From Streptomyces sp. NBC_01446 (GTDB lineage Bacteria > Actinomycetota > Actinomycetes > Streptomycetales > Streptomycetaceae): a stretch of 64,000 nucleotides of DNA. The DNA lies in the NCBI RefSeq assembly GCF_026340095.1, contig NZ_JAPEPO010000001.1:4184501-4248500 (forward strand). Reading direction: 5' to 3'. Of this stretch, positions 7,801 to 16,829 are shown piece by piece. The stretch's first letter is position 1; each line of letters begins with the position of its first letter. The notes beneath the pieces are model-generated. The model made no database searches, was not told where the DNA came from, and saw nothing but the letters and a program-made list of their open reading frames with translations. A program made the translations under genes and the position numbers.

Positions 7801-9278
7801 GCGGGCGGCGGCAGCCGCGCAGCCTGCGCAAGCGGCTCGTCATCACGGCTGTCGCGCTGATCGCCCTGGTGTGCGCGGTCATCGGAACGGTGACCACGAT
7901 CGCGCTGCACACCTATCTGTACAAGCAGCTCGACAAGCAGGTGCACGGTGCCGTCCTCCAGTCCACGGGCGGTCCCGGTCCGGAGCGACAGGCGCAGAAC
8001 CTGAGCTTTCTCGGCGGTCCGAGCAGGCCGGGCACCATCGGCGCCCTCGTGGAGTCCGACGGAAGCGTCACCGAGGCCGCGAAGAGTGTCGCCGACCGGG
8101 ACAACCCGATCGTCCCGCTGACGGGCGCGCAGATCACCGCGCTGGGGAACGTGCCGCAGGACGGGGAGACGCACAGCGTCAGCGTGCCCGGACTCGGCGA
8201 CTACCGGATCTCCTCGAAGCCGGGCGGCAACACCATGGTCGGCCTGCCCGAGACCGAGGTGCAGGACACCCTCAGCACCCTCATCGTCGTGGAGATCAGC
8301 GTCACCGCGGCCGGTCTCGTCGCCGCGTCACTCGCCGGCGCCGCCATGGTCGGCGTAGCCCTGCGGCCGCTGCGCCGCGTCGCGTCCACCGCGACCCGTG
8401 TCTCCGAACTCCCCCTGCACAGCGGCGAAGTGGCCCTCCACGAACGGGTCCCCGACACCGAGGCCGACCCGCGCACCGAGGTCGGCCAGGTCGGCGCCGC
8501 CCTCAACCGGATGCTCGACCATGTGAACGGAGCGCTGGAGGCGCGCCAGCAGAGCGAGACGCGCGTGCGCCAGTTCGTCGCGGACGCCAGCCATGAGCTG
8601 CGTACCCCCCTCGCCTCGATCCGCGGTTACGCCGAGCTCACCCGGCGCGGCCGCGAGGAGACCGGGCCCGACACCCGGCACGCGCTCGGCCGTATCGAGT
8701 CCGAGGCCCACCGCATGACCGGGCTCGTCGAGGACCTGCTGCTGCTCGCGCGGCTCGACTCCGGCCGCCCCCTGTCGTACGAGGCGACCGACCTGTCGCC
8801 GCTGGTCGTGGACGCGCTGAGCGATGCCCGCGCGGCCGGCCAGGACCACGCGTGGCGGCTCGAACTGCCGGACGACCCCGCTCTCGTGCTCGCCGACGGG
8901 CCGCGCATCCACCAGGTGCTCGTGAACCTCCTGGCCAACGCCCGTACGCACACGCCGCCGGGCACCACCGTGACCGCGCGCGTGCACCGGCACGGGCCGT
9001 GGGTCTGCCTGGACGTCCAGGACAACGGCCCCGGCATACCGCCCGAGCTGCTCCCGCACGTCTTCGAGCGGTTCGCGCGCGGCGACACCTCCCGCTCCCG
9101 GGCCCACGGCTCGACCGGTCTCGGCCTCGCCATCGTGCAGGCGGTCGCGGCCGCGCACGGCGGCGCGGTGACCGTCGACAGCGTGCCCGGCCGGACCGTG
9201 TTCACCGTCCATCTGCCGGCGTGTGCCGAACCCGTCACGCACTCACAGGCGGGCCACAGTCTCACCACACAGGTCTGA
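7797..9278 (+). CDS. Membrane sensor histidine kinase (HisKA type)
   Basis: 493 aa. TM1 is at about 14-38 and TM2 at about 161-189, enclosing an extracytoplasmic sensor domain of about 120 aa. A HAMP-like region follows, then HisKA with His266 in FVADASHELRTPL, and a HATPase domain with N-box LLANARTHTPPG, G1 VQDNGPGIP and G2 STGLGLAIV. It starts with an ATGA overlap on the response regulator, its likely partner. All catalytic motifs are intact. The sensed signal is unknown. Confidence 0.94.
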   Translation: MSGRRQPRSLRKRLVITAVALIALVCAVIGTVTTIALHTYLYKQLDKQVHGAVLQSTGGPGPERQAQNLSFLGGPSRPGTIGALVESDGSVTEAAKSVADRDNPIVPLTGAQITALGNVPQDGETHSVSVPGLGDYRISSKPGGNTMVGLPETEVQDTLSTLIVVEISVTAAGLVAASLAGAAMVGVALRPLRRVASTATRVSELPLHSGEVALHERVPDTEADPRTEVGQVGAALNRMLDHVNGALEARQQSETRVRQFVADASHELRTPLASIRGYAELTRRGREETGPDTRHALGRIESEAHRMTGLVEDLLLLARLDSGRPLSYEATDLSPLVVDALSDARAAGQDHAWRLELPDDPALVLADGPRIHQVLVNLLANARTHTPPGTTVTARVHRHGPWVCLDVQDNGPGIPPELLPHVFERFARGDTSRSRAHGSTGLGLAIVQAVAAAHGGAVTVDSVPGRTVFTVHLPACAEPVTHSQAGHSLTTQV

Positions 9279-9304
9279 CAGGGCAGTTGGCGAATGTCGG
9301 TGTC

Positions 9305-10642
9305 ATGCGAACCGACTCTTCTCCGGGCACCGACCCCTCCCTGGGGGTGCTGCCTGCACGGGAGCACCTCCCGGCCGGCGTGGGCGATGCACCGGTTCTG
9401 GACGTAGTGATCCCGGTCTACAACGAGGAGCGGGACCTCGGTCCCTGTGTGCGCAGGCTGCATCAGCACCTCGTCGGGACCTTCCCCTACCGCTTCCGCA
9501 TCACGATCGCGGACAACGCGTCCACGGACGCGACCCCGGACGTCGCCGCCGCCCTGGCGGCCGCGCTCCCCGAGGTGCGGAACGCCCGCCTGGAGCAGAA
9601 GGGCCGCGGGCGCGCCCTGCGCACCGTCTGGTCCGCGTCCGACGCGCCCGTCCTCGCCTACATGGACGTCGACCTGTCCACCGACCTCAACGCCCTGCTT
9701 CCGCTGGTCGCCCCGCTCATCTCGGGCCACTCGGACCTGGCGATCGGCTCGCGCCTCGCGCGCAGTTCACGCGTCGTGCGCGGGCCGAAGCGCGAGTTCA
9801 TCTCCCGCGCGTACAACCTGATCCTGCGCGGCTCCCTCCAGGCCCGCTTCTCCGACGCCCAGTGCGGCTTCAAGGCGATCCGGCGCGATGTGGCACGGGT
9901 CCTGCTGCCGCTCGTCGAGGACAGCGGCTGGTTCTTCGACACCGAGATGCTCGTCCTGGCCGAGCGGGCCGGGCTGCGTATCCATGAGGTGCCGGTCGAC
10001 TGGGTCGACGACCCGGACTCGACGGTGCACCTCGTGAAGACGGCCACCGACGACCTCAAGGGCGTGTGGCGGGTGGGCCGGGCGCTCGCGGTCGGCGCGC
10101 TCCCCCTGGACCGGCTCGGCCGCCCCTTCGGCGACGACCCGCGCGACCGTCAGGTACCGGGCGTGCCCAGGGGACTGGCCCGCCAGCTGGTCGGCTTCTG
10201 CGTCGTCGGCGTCCTGTCGACCCTCGTCTATCTGCTGCTCTACTCCGGATTCCGTACGTTCACGGGGTCGCAGGTCGCCAACGCGCTGGCCCTGCTCGTG
10301 TCGGCCGTCGCCAACACCGCCGCCAACCGGCGCCTCACCTTCGGCGTCCGCGGCCGGGACCGGGCCGTCCGCCACCAGGCGCAGGGCCTCGTCGTGTTCG
10401 CGATCGGGCTCGCCCTGACCAGCGGCTCGCTCGCCGCGCTCGGCGCCGCCTCCGCGGACCCGGCGCACTCCACGGAACTGGCGGTGCTCGTCGCCGCCAA
10501 CCTCGCGGCGACGGTGCTGCGCTTCCTGCTCTTCCGGGCCTGGGTGTTCCCCGAGCCGCCCGCCGCCGCGTCGCTGCCCGTACCCGGTGCGCCGGACGCC
10601 TCCCGACCTGCGTACGACCACGAACTGAGGACCGGACGATGA
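9305..10642 (+). CDS. Glycosyltransferase family 2 fused to a GtrA-like membrane domain
   Basis: 445 aa. The N-terminal GT2 domain (about 30-260) resembles dolichyl/polyprenyl-phosphate sugar synthases: VVIPVYNEERDL, the metal-binding DVDLSTD, QCGFKAIRRD and a WFFDTE motif. The C-terminus (about 300-425) has four TM segments of the GtrA type, including VANTAANRRLTFGV and a terminal FRAWVF. Such proteins make a lipid-linked sugar at the inner membrane face and may help flip it. The next gene is a membrane GT39-type transferase that could use the product. The two overlap by ATGA and are surely co-transcribed. Confidence 0.92.
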   Translation: MRTDSSPGTDPSLGVLPAREHLPAGVGDAPVLDVVIPVYNEERDLGPCVRRLHQHLVGTFPYRFRITIADNASTDATPDVAAALAAALPEVRNARLEQKGRGRALRTVWSASDAPVLAYMDVDLSTDLNALLPLVAPLISGHSDLAIGSRLARSSRVVRGPKREFISRAYNLILRGSLQARFSDAQCGFKAIRRDVARVLLPLVEDSGWFFDTEMLVLAERAGLRIHEVPVDWVDDPDSTVHLVKTATDDLKGVWRVGRALAVGALPLDRLGRPFGDDPRDRQVPGVPRGLARQLVGFCVVGVLSTLVYLLLYSGFRTFTGSQVANALALLVSAVANTAANRRLTFGVRGRDRAVRHQAQGLVVFAIGLALTSGSLAALGAASADPAHSTELAVLVAANLAATVLRFLLFRAWVFPEPPAAASLPVPGAPDASRPAYDHELRTGR

Positions 10643-12870
10643 CCCAGCCACACCTCCCCGCCGACGCACCCGCGCTGCCACAGCCCCCGGCCGCACCGGC
10701 TGTTCAGGGCCAAGGCCACGGCCGCCCGAAGCAGCCCCCGCTCACCCGGGTCTGGCGCGGCCGGTCCGACGACCCGCGCTGGGCGCGCCCCGCGTTCCTC
10801 GGCCTGCTGCTCGTCGTGGCGCTCGCCTACCTGTGGAACCTGAGCGCCTCCGGTTACGCCAACTCCTTTTACTCCGCGGCCGTGCAGGCCGGGAGCCAGA
10901 GCTGGAAGGCGATGTTCTTCGGGTCGCTCGACTCGGCCAACGCCATCACCGTCGACAAGCCCCCGGCGTCGCTGTGGCCGATGGCGCTCTCGGTGCGGAT
11001 CTTCGGCCTCGGCTCCTGGGCGATCCTCGTCCCGCAGGTCCTGATGGGCGTGGCGACGGCGGGCGTCCTGTACGCGGCCGTGCGGCGCCGGTTCAGCGCG
11101 GCGGCCGGGCTGCTCACCGTGGCGGCGTTCGCGCTCACACCCGTCGCCGCCCTGATGTTCCGCTTCAACAACCCGGACGCCCTGCTGGCGCTCCTGATGA
11201 CCGTCACGGTCTACTGCGTCCTGCGCGGCATGGAGAACGGCCGGACGAAGTGGCTGGTGTGGGCGGGCGTCGCCGTCGGCCTCGCGTTCCTCGCGAAGAC
11301 CCTCCAGGCCTTCCTGATCCTGCCGCCGCTGGCCGTCCTGTACGCGGTGTTCGCGCCGGGCAGGCCGCTCAAGCGGATCGGGCAGCTGCTGCTCTCCGGG
11401 CTCGCGATGGTCGTCGCGGGCGGCTGGTGGGTCGCGGTCGTGGAGCTGTGGCCCGCGTCCTCGCGCCCGTACATCGGCGGCTCCCAGAACAACTCGTTCC
11501 TTGAACTGACCTTCGGCTACAACGGACTCGGCCGGATCAACGGCGAGGAGACCGGCAGCGTCGGCGGCGGCGGTGGCGGCATGGGCGGCGGCGGCAGCCA
11601 GTGGGGCGAGACCGGCATCGACCGGATGTTCAACTCCGAGATCGGCAGCCAGATCTCCTGGCTCCTGCCGGCCGCGCTGCTGCTGCTCGTCGCCGGTGTC
11701 GTCGTCACCTGGAAGGCGCGGCGCACCGACACGGCACGCGCCGCGTTCCTCGCGTGGGGCGGCTCGCTGGTGATGACCATGGTCGTCTTCAGCTTCATGG
11801 CCGGGATCTTCCACCAGTACTACACGGTGGCCCTCGCCCCTTATGCCGCCGCGCTCGTCGGCATGGGCGCGAGCGTGCTGTGGGAGGAGCGGGCCAGGTT
11901 CACGGCGTCCGCCGCGCTCGGCGTCACGGTGGCGGTGACGGCCGTGTGGTCGTACGTCCTGCTGAACCGGACGCCCGACTATGTGCCGTGGCTGCGCTGG
12001 GTGATCCTCGTCGGCGGCGTCGCGGCGGGCCTCGGCATCGCCGTCGCGGGCCGGCTGAACCGTCAACTGGCGCTCGGCGCCGCCGGGGTGGGCCTTGTGA
12101 CCGCGCTGGCCGGGCCGACCGCGTACACCATCAGCACGCTCGACACCGGGCACAGCGGGTCGATCGTGACGGCCGGTCCTGCGGGGGCGAGCATGATGGG
12201 CGGCCGGGGCGGCGGCCCCGGTGGCGGCGAAGGCGGCATGCGCGGCGGCGGGATGCAGCCGCCCGGCCAGGGCCAGCAGAACGGCCAGGGCCAGCAGGGC
12301 CAGCAGGGACAGCAGCCCGGCCAGGGCGGGCAGGGCCAGCAGGGTGGCGGCATGGGCCAGCCCCCGACCGGCGGCATGCCCGGCCAGGGACAGAACCAGG
12401 GCCAGGGACAGAACCAGGGCAGAGGCAACGGCAAGCAGCAGGGCGGCGCCGGCACGATGCCGGGCGCCGCCGGCATGGGCGAACGCGGTGGCGCGGGCGG
12501 CATGGGCGGGCTCCTCAACGGCGCCCAGGTCAGCGCCAAGGCCAAGGCCCTCGTCGAGAAGAACGCGGACGACTACACCTGGGCCGCCGCGGCCATCGGC
12601 TCGCAGAACGCCGCGAGCTACCAGCTCTCCACCGGCAAGCCCGTCATGGCGATCGGCGGCTTCAACGGCAGTGACCCGTCCCCGACGCTCGCCCAGTTCA
12701 AGAGCTACGTCGAGGACGGGAAGATCCACTACTTCATCGGTGGCGGCATGGGCGGGACGGGCGGCGGCAGCGGCTCCGCCTCCAAGATCCAGTCCTGGGT
12801 CGAGAAGAACTACACGAAGGTCACCGTGGGCAGCGCGACCTTCTACGACCTGACGCAGCCGAAGTCCTAG
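10639..12870 (+). CDS. GT39/ArnT-like membrane glycosyltransferase with low-complexity C-terminal region
   Basis: 743 aa. A proline-rich N-terminus precedes about 11-12 TM segments. The first extracytoplasmic loop has AITVDKPP, the acidic/DKPP signature of PMT/ArnT-type polyprenyl-phosphate-sugar-dependent transferases. Around residues 305-325 is a Gly-rich loop, and residues about 510-640 form an extracellular Gly/Gln/Met-rich region built from GQGQ, GQQG and GGM units. A folded C-terminal domain of about 110 aa follows (AKALVEKNADDYTW onward), typical of the actinobacterial subfamily. It probably transfers a sugar from the lipid carrier made by the preceding GT2-GtrA protein to an exported acceptor. 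A two-component system heads the same operon. Confidence 0.9.
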   Translation: MTQPHLPADAPALPQPPAAPAVQGQGHGRPKQPPLTRVWRGRSDDPRWARPAFLGLLLVVALAYLWNLSASGYANSFYSAAVQAGSQSWKAMFFGSLDSANAITVDKPPASLWPMALSVRIFGLGSWAILVPQVLMGVATAGVLYAAVRRRFSAAAGLLTVAAFALTPVAALMFRFNNPDALLALLMTVTVYCVLRGMENGRTKWLVWAGVAVGLAFLAKTLQAFLILPPLAVLYAVFAPGRPLKRIGQLLLSGLAMVVAGGWWVAVVELWPASSRPYIGGSQNNSFLELTFGYNGLGRINGEETGSVGGGGGGMGGGGSQWGETGIDRMFNSEIGSQISWLLPAALLLLVAGVVVTWKARRTDTARAAFLAWGGSLVMTMVVFSFMAGIFHQYYTVALAPYAAALVGMGASVLWEERARFTASAALGVTVAVTAVWSYVLLNRTPDYVPWLRWVILVGGVAAGLGIAVAGRLNRQLALGAAGVGLVTALAGPTAYTISTLDTGHSGSIVTAGPAGASMMGGRGGGPGGGEGGMRGGGMQPPGQGQQNGQGQQGQQGQQPGQGGQGQQGGGMGQPPTGGMPGQGQNQGQGQNQGRGNGKQQGGAGTMPGAAGMGERGGAGGMGGLLNGAQVSAKAKALVEKNADDYTWAAAAIGSQNAASYQLSTGKPVMAIGGFNGSDPSPTLAQFKSYVEDGKIHYFIGGGMGGTGGGSGSASKIQSWVEKNYTKVTVGSATFYDLTQPKS

Positions 12871-12876
12871 GCCTGC

Positions 12877-13731
12877 CTAACTCCTGTTCAGCGACAGATC
12901 GGCGACAACGGGGCGGTGGTCCGAGGCGAGAGTCTCGGCCACCGCCGCGTCGCGTACCCGGACGCCCTCGCCCACCGCGACGTAGTCGATCCGCTTGACC
13001 GGATCCGCCGCCGGGAAGGTGTACGCCCCCGGGTCGGCCGGTGTCAGCTCCTTCCACAGCGGGGCGAGTTCGGGGGCACCCGGCTCCGCGTTGAAGTCGC
13101 CGAGCAGGATCTGGCGGTCCTTGGGCGACGTACGTTCCCCGGCCATGATCCTGCGGGTGTCGGCGACCTGCGCGGCCCGTACCGAGGGGTCGGACCGGTA
13201 GTCGAGGTGCGTCACGAAGACCTGGACCGGCACCCCGCGCACCTTCAGCTCGACCTCCCCGAAACCGGGGGCGGGCGCCGGGACCGGGTTCGGGTCCTGC
13301 GTCGACAGGCGGGTGATCTCGTGGTTGACGGCACCCCGGACCGGATACCGGGACAGGATCGCGACCCCGTACTCGCGGCGCGGCCCTCCTTCCTCGACCG
13401 GGTCGAGGCTGTAGATCGGCGCGAACGACACATGCATCCCGAGCCGGTCCGCCAGCTCCTTGGCGAGATCCCGGTTCTGGCTGCGCGCGTCCCAGTGGAC
13501 GTCGACCTCCTGGAGCCCGATGACGTCGGCGTGCAGGGCGCGCAGCGCCGCCTCCTGGCGGTCGAGATCGAAGACGTTGTCCATGCCGGACCCGGCGTGG
13601 ATGTTGTACGTGGCGATGCGCAGCGGGACGGGCGGTGGTCCCCCGGCGGCCTGCGCTTGCGGCGCGGCGGCGAGTCCCCCCAGCAGTGCGGCGGCGAGCA
13701 GAACTTGCGGTGTGCGGCGGTGCTTGGACAT
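12877..13731 (-). CDS. Secreted endonuclease/exonuclease/phosphatase family protein
   Basis: 284 aa. It has a signal peptide (KHRR, then an Ala/Leu core, AQA cleavage near residue 29). The EEP fold motifs are all present: ATYNIHAG, LQEVDV (metal-binding Glu), THLDYR, LGDFNAEP and the catalytic ASDHRPV at the end. Relatives cleave phosphodiesters in nucleic acids or phospholipids; the secreted form suggests an extracellular substrate. The ATG at 13731 with GAGGGG upstream is preferred over the GTG at 13743. It is transcribed away from the efflux gene, with which it shares the intergenic region carrying the inverted-repeat operator. Confidence 0.9.
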   Translation of the reverse strand: MSKHRRTPQVLLAAALLGGLAAAPQAQAAGGPPPVPLRIATYNIHAGSGMDNVFDLDRQEAALRALHADVIGLQEVDVHWDARSQNRDLAKELADRLGMHVSFAPIYSLDPVEEGGPRREYGVAILSRYPVRGAVNHEITRLSTQDPNPVPAPAPGFGEVELKVRGVPVQVFVTHLDYRSDPSVRAAQVADTRRIMAGERTSPKDRQILLGDFNAEPGAPELAPLWKELTPADPGAYTFPAADPVKRIDYVAVGEGVRVRDAAVAETLASDHRPVVADLSLNRS

Positions 13732-13818
13732 CCGACCCCTCACTCGTCAGGTTTCAGGCGGGAGAACGCTAGCGGGTGTCGGGCGCCGAAAAGTGACTTG
13801 GCCGCCGCACGCAGACGG

Positions 13819-13857
13819 CTATACGGTGTACGACGCCACTCGACGTACACCGTATAG
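13819..13857. promoter_or_regulatory. Perfect 14-bp inverted repeat, probable TetR-family operator
   Basis: CTATACGGTGTACG (13819-13832) and its exact reverse complement (13844-13857) flank an 11-bp spacer, ending 12 nt before the efflux-pump start codon. The right arm contains a TATAGG that could be the -10 element. The size and position fit an operator for the TetR regulator encoded just downstream of the pump; that assignment is inference. Confidence 0.75.
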
Positions 13858-13869
13858 GGGAATCTGGAC

Positions 13870-15418
13870 ATGATGGCGACGAGCGCCGAGAACTCAACGG
13901 CCGCCACTGGCGGCGGCCATCCTCCCCCAAGCTCTCAACTTCGTTCGACCAGGGGGGACCCCCATCGCTGGCTGATCCTCGGCGTCATCTGCCTCGCCCA
14001 GCTCACCGTGCTGCTCGACAACACCGTCCTGAACGTGGCGATCCCCTCCCTCACCCGGGAACTGGACGCCTCGACCTCCGACATCCAGTGGATGATCAAC
14101 GCGTACTCGCTGGTCCAGTCGGGTCTCCTGCTCACCGCGGGCAGCTCGGCCGACCGCTACGGACGCAAGAAGATGCTCGCGGCCGGGCTCGTCCTGTTCG
14201 GCGCCGGATCGCTGGTCGCCGGACTCGCCCAGTCCACCGGGCAGTTGATCGCCGCGCGCGCCGGGATGGGTGTCGGCGGCGCGCTCCTGATGACCACCAC
14301 GCTCGCCGTCGTCGTGCAGATCTTCGACGACACGGAGCGCGTCAGGGCGATCGGCCTGTGGGCCACCGTGAACTCCCTCGGCTTCGCGGCGGGCCCGCTC
14401 ATCGGCGGCGTCATGCTCGACCACTTCTGGTGGGGCGCGATCTTCCTGATCAACATCCCGGTCGCGGTGATCGGCCTGATCGCGGTCCTCGCGCTCGTCC
14501 CCGAGTCCAAGAACCCGCTCGGCGACCGGCCCGACCTGGTCGGCGCGCTCCTGTCCACGGTCGGTATGACGGGCGTGGTCTACGCGATCATCTCGGGCCC
14601 GCAGCACGGCTGGACGTCCGCGCACGTCGGCTTCTCCGCGCTGGTCGGCCTCGTGGTCCTGGCCGCGTTCGTCGTGTGGGAGCTGCGGATCCCGTACCCG
14701 ATGCTGGACATGCACTTCTTCCGCAACCAGCAGTTCACCGGGGCCGTCGCCGGCGCGATCCTGGTCGCCTTCGGCATGGGCGGCTCGCTCTTCCTGCTCA
14801 CCCAGCACCTCCAGTTCGTGCTGGGTTACGGGGCCCTGGAGGCCGGTCTGCGCACGGCGCCCATGGCCCTCACGGTCGTCGCCCTCAACCTCACCGGCGT
14901 CGGCGCGCGCATCCTGCCGAAGCTCGGCACCCCCGCGACGATCGCCACCGGCATGTCGTGCCTCGCGGCCGGCCTCGCCGCGATCGCCCTGCTCGGCGGG
15001 GACTCGTACGGGGGCATGCTGCTCGGGCTCGTCGTGATGGGCGCGGGCATCTCCGTCGCCATGCCCGCCATGGCGAACGCCATCATGAGCGCGATCCCGC
15101 CGGAGAAGGCGGGCGTCGGCGCCGGAGTCAACGGCACGCTCGCCGAGTTCGGCAACGGTCTCGGTGTGGCCGTCCTCGGCGCCGTGCTGAACTCGCGGTT
15201 CGCCGCGCTCGTATCCGTCTCCGCGGCCTCGCTCCCGGCGGCGCTCCGCCGCGGCGAAGTCGGGGGCGGAGCGGGAGCGGATCGCCGACGCGTTCTCCTC
15301 GGGCCTGGAGACGAGCCAGCTGGTCGGCGCGGTCGCCGTGCTCGTGGGCGGCCTCCTCGCCGCGGCGTTGCTCAGGAGGGCGGAGCGGGCAGACTCAGCG
15401 GTGAAGGCCGCGGCGTAG
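13870..15418 (+). pseudogene. DHA2/EmrB-type MFS multidrug transporter, frameshifted near its 3' end
   Basis: A 14-TM drug:H+ antiporter of about 515 aa. Motifs seen are AQLTVLLDNTVLNVAIPSL in TM1, the loop-2 motif A-like GSSADRYGRKKML, and GPLIGG in TM5. The frame from ATG 13870 is good to about 15240 (…VSVSAASLPAAL), then becomes nonsense. The expected C-terminus (ERIADAFSS, LVGAVAVLVGGLLAAALL, ending KAAA) reads in the +1 frame from 15242 to a TAG at 15416-15418. One extra base (or two missing) near 15200-15245 explains this. Without correction the ORF runs uselessly into the TetR gene. Loss of the last TM probably damages function, unless this is a sequencing error in the GC-rich run. Confidence 0.82.
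13919..13965. repeat. REP-like imperfect palindrome inside the 5' end of the efflux gene
   Basis: A 47-bp block starting TCCTCCCCCAAGCTCTC and ending AGGGGGGACCCCCAT. Its C-rich and G-rich ends are imperfect inverted repeats around a core with CTTCG. It looks like the short dispersed repeat often seen between Streptomyces genes, but here it lies within coding sequence (encoding PPPSSQLRSTRGDP), just before the first TM segment. Confidence 0.5.
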
Positions 15419-15439
15419 CTGCACTTAGCATCGGTGGTG

Positions 15440-15463
15440 GCGGACCGGGCTATTCCGGTCCGC
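15440..15463 (+). terminator. Hairpin between efflux gene and TetR gene
   Basis: Perfect 9-bp stem GCGGACCGG/CCGGTCCGC with loop GCTATT in the 87-bp gap. There is no T-run; it may be a weak terminator or attenuator between the two genes. Confidence 0.5.
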
Positions 15464-15505
15464 TGCCGGAACCGGGCCGGTACGAGGACTTTGGGAAGGT
15501 GCGCC

Positions 15506-16285
15506 ATGGCGAAGGCAGCCGACCGTGCGGGGCGTCCGGCGCGGACGAGCGTCTGGCTGGAGGGCAAGACGCCGCGTGCCCGCAGGAGCGAGGCGCCCAG
15601 CACGCTCGACCGGGAGCGGATCACCGCGGCCACCGTGAAACTCCTCGACGCCGAGGGCCTCGCCAAGTTCTCGATGCGGCGCCTCGCGGCCGAACTCGGC
15701 GTGACCGCGATGTCCGTCTACTGGTACGTCGACACCAAGGACGACCTCCTGGAGCTGGCCCTCGACCGTGTCTTCGGCGAGATGGAACTGCCGGAGCCCG
15801 CGGCGCCGGGCGGCGACTGGCGCGCCCCGCTGAGGCAGCTCGCCGGGGTGTACCGCGCGAGCCTGGTGCGCCACCCCTGGACCTCCCCGCTCACGGGCCA
15901 CTTCCTCAACATCGGCCCGCACTCGCTGGCGTTCTCGCGCCAGGTGCAGCGCATCATCGAGGACACCGGGCTCAACCTGCAGGGCCAGCGGGGCGCGATC
16001 GCCGCCGTCTTCCAGTTCGTGTACGGGTACGGGACCATCGAGGGCCACTTCGTACAGCGCTGCGCGGATGCCGGGATGACCCAGGACGAGTACTACCACC
16101 ACGCGATGGGCGCCTTCGGCGAGCTGGCCCCGGAGATGGCCGAGGACTACGAGAACGCGCGGGCGCTGATGGCGGGCACCGAGGGCCACAAGGTGGAGGA
16201 CATCCGCGAGGCGGACTTCCAGGTGGCGCTGGACCTGCTGCTGGCCGGCATCGACACGATGGTCACGGCCCAGCGGACCACCTGA
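15506..16285 (+). CDS. TetR/AcrR-family transcriptional regulator
   Basis: 259 aa. The N-terminal HTH (about 35-90) reads STLDRERITAATVKLLDAEGL, then MRRLAAELGVTAMSVYWYV, a classical TetR recognition helix. The ligand domain (about 95-255) resembles the TetR_C family of tetracycline-type repressors. It sits in the same orientation directly behind the efflux gene, and a perfect 14-bp inverted repeat lies in front of that gene, so it probably represses the pump and responds to its substrate. The ATG at 15506 gives the usual N-terminal extension of about 35 aa before the HTH. Confidence 0.9.
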   Translation: MAKAADRAGRPARTSVWLEGKTPRARRSEAPSTLDRERITAATVKLLDAEGLAKFSMRRLAAELGVTAMSVYWYVDTKDDLLELALDRVFGEMELPEPAAPGGDWRAPLRQLAGVYRASLVRHPWTSPLTGHFLNIGPHSLAFSRQVQRIIEDTGLNLQGQRGAIAAVFQFVYGYGTIEGHFVQRCADAGMTQDEYYHHAMGAFGELAPEMAEDYENARALMAGTEGHKVEDIREADFQVALDLLLAGIDTMVTAQRTT

Positions 16286-16296
16286 CGTCAGGGCCC

Positions 16297-16758
16297 TCAG
16301 GCCAGATGAGCCGGGAATCCGCCGGTCGCCACGGGACCCCATCGTTCCGGTGTGATCCGGATGATGGACTTGCCCTGCTTGCGCATCGCCGCGCGGTACT
16401 CGTCCCAGTCCGGGTGTTCGCCCGAGATGTTGCGGAAGTACTCGACCAGCGGCTCGACCGACTCGGGTGAGTCGATGACCTCCGCGGTGCCGTCGATCTG
16501 CACCCACGGGCCGTTCCAGTCGTCGCTCAGGACGACCACGCTCACCCGCGGATTCCGTTTGGCGTTACGGGTCTTGGCGCGTTCGGGATAGGTGGAGACG
16601 ACGATCCGCCCGGAGTCGTCGACCCCGCAGGTCAGGGGGGAGGCCTGCGGGGTTCCGTCGGCGCGGGCGGTCAGCAGGAGCGCGCGGTGGCGCGGGCGGA
16701 CGAAGTCGAGCAACTCGTCCAGGGAGACACGGGTGTTGGTCGCGATGCTGGGTGCCAT
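16297..16758 (-). CDS. PPOX-class F420- or flavin-dependent oxidoreductase
   Basis: 153 aa. It is a split-barrel FMN/F420-binding protein of the Rv1155-like PPOX class: RHRALLLTARADGTPQASPL, RIVVSTYPERAKTRNAKRNPRVSVVV (cofactor phosphate-binding Lys/Arg) and WVQIDGTAEVID. The C-terminus IRITPERWGPVATGGFPAHL is typical of the actinobacterial group. ATG at 16758; a TAGGGT hexamer ends 7 nt upstream with no Shine-Dalgarno, so the mRNA may be leaderless. The substrate is unknown. Confidence 0.88.
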   Translation of the reverse strand: MAPSIATNTRVSLDELLDFVRPRHRALLLTARADGTPQASPLTCGVDDSGRIVVSTYPERAKTRNAKRNPRVSVVVLSDDWNGPWVQIDGTAEVIDSPESVEPLVEYFRNISGEHPDWDEYRAAMRKQGKSIIRITPERWGPVATGGFPAHLA

Positions 16759-16829
16759 GTCCAGCACCCTACGACTTGGACCGTGCTCGAACCCCCGCTC
16801 AGCCCTCGGGTGCGCTTCGTGCCGCTCCC

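Noticed and set aside
12230..12440. GGCCAGGGCCAGCAG-like direct repeats that might look like a CRISPR or satellite array.
   Set aside because: They are in-frame codons for a Gly/Gln-rich protein segment, with irregular spacing and no unique spacers.
13870..16470. A continuous 866-aa plus-strand ORF joining the MFS transporter to sequence overlapping the TetR gene.
   Set aside because: Only the first 457 residues are transporter-like; after about 15240 the frame is Arg/Gly-rich nonsense, while the true C-terminus and the TetR protein are found in other frames. A frameshift explains it.
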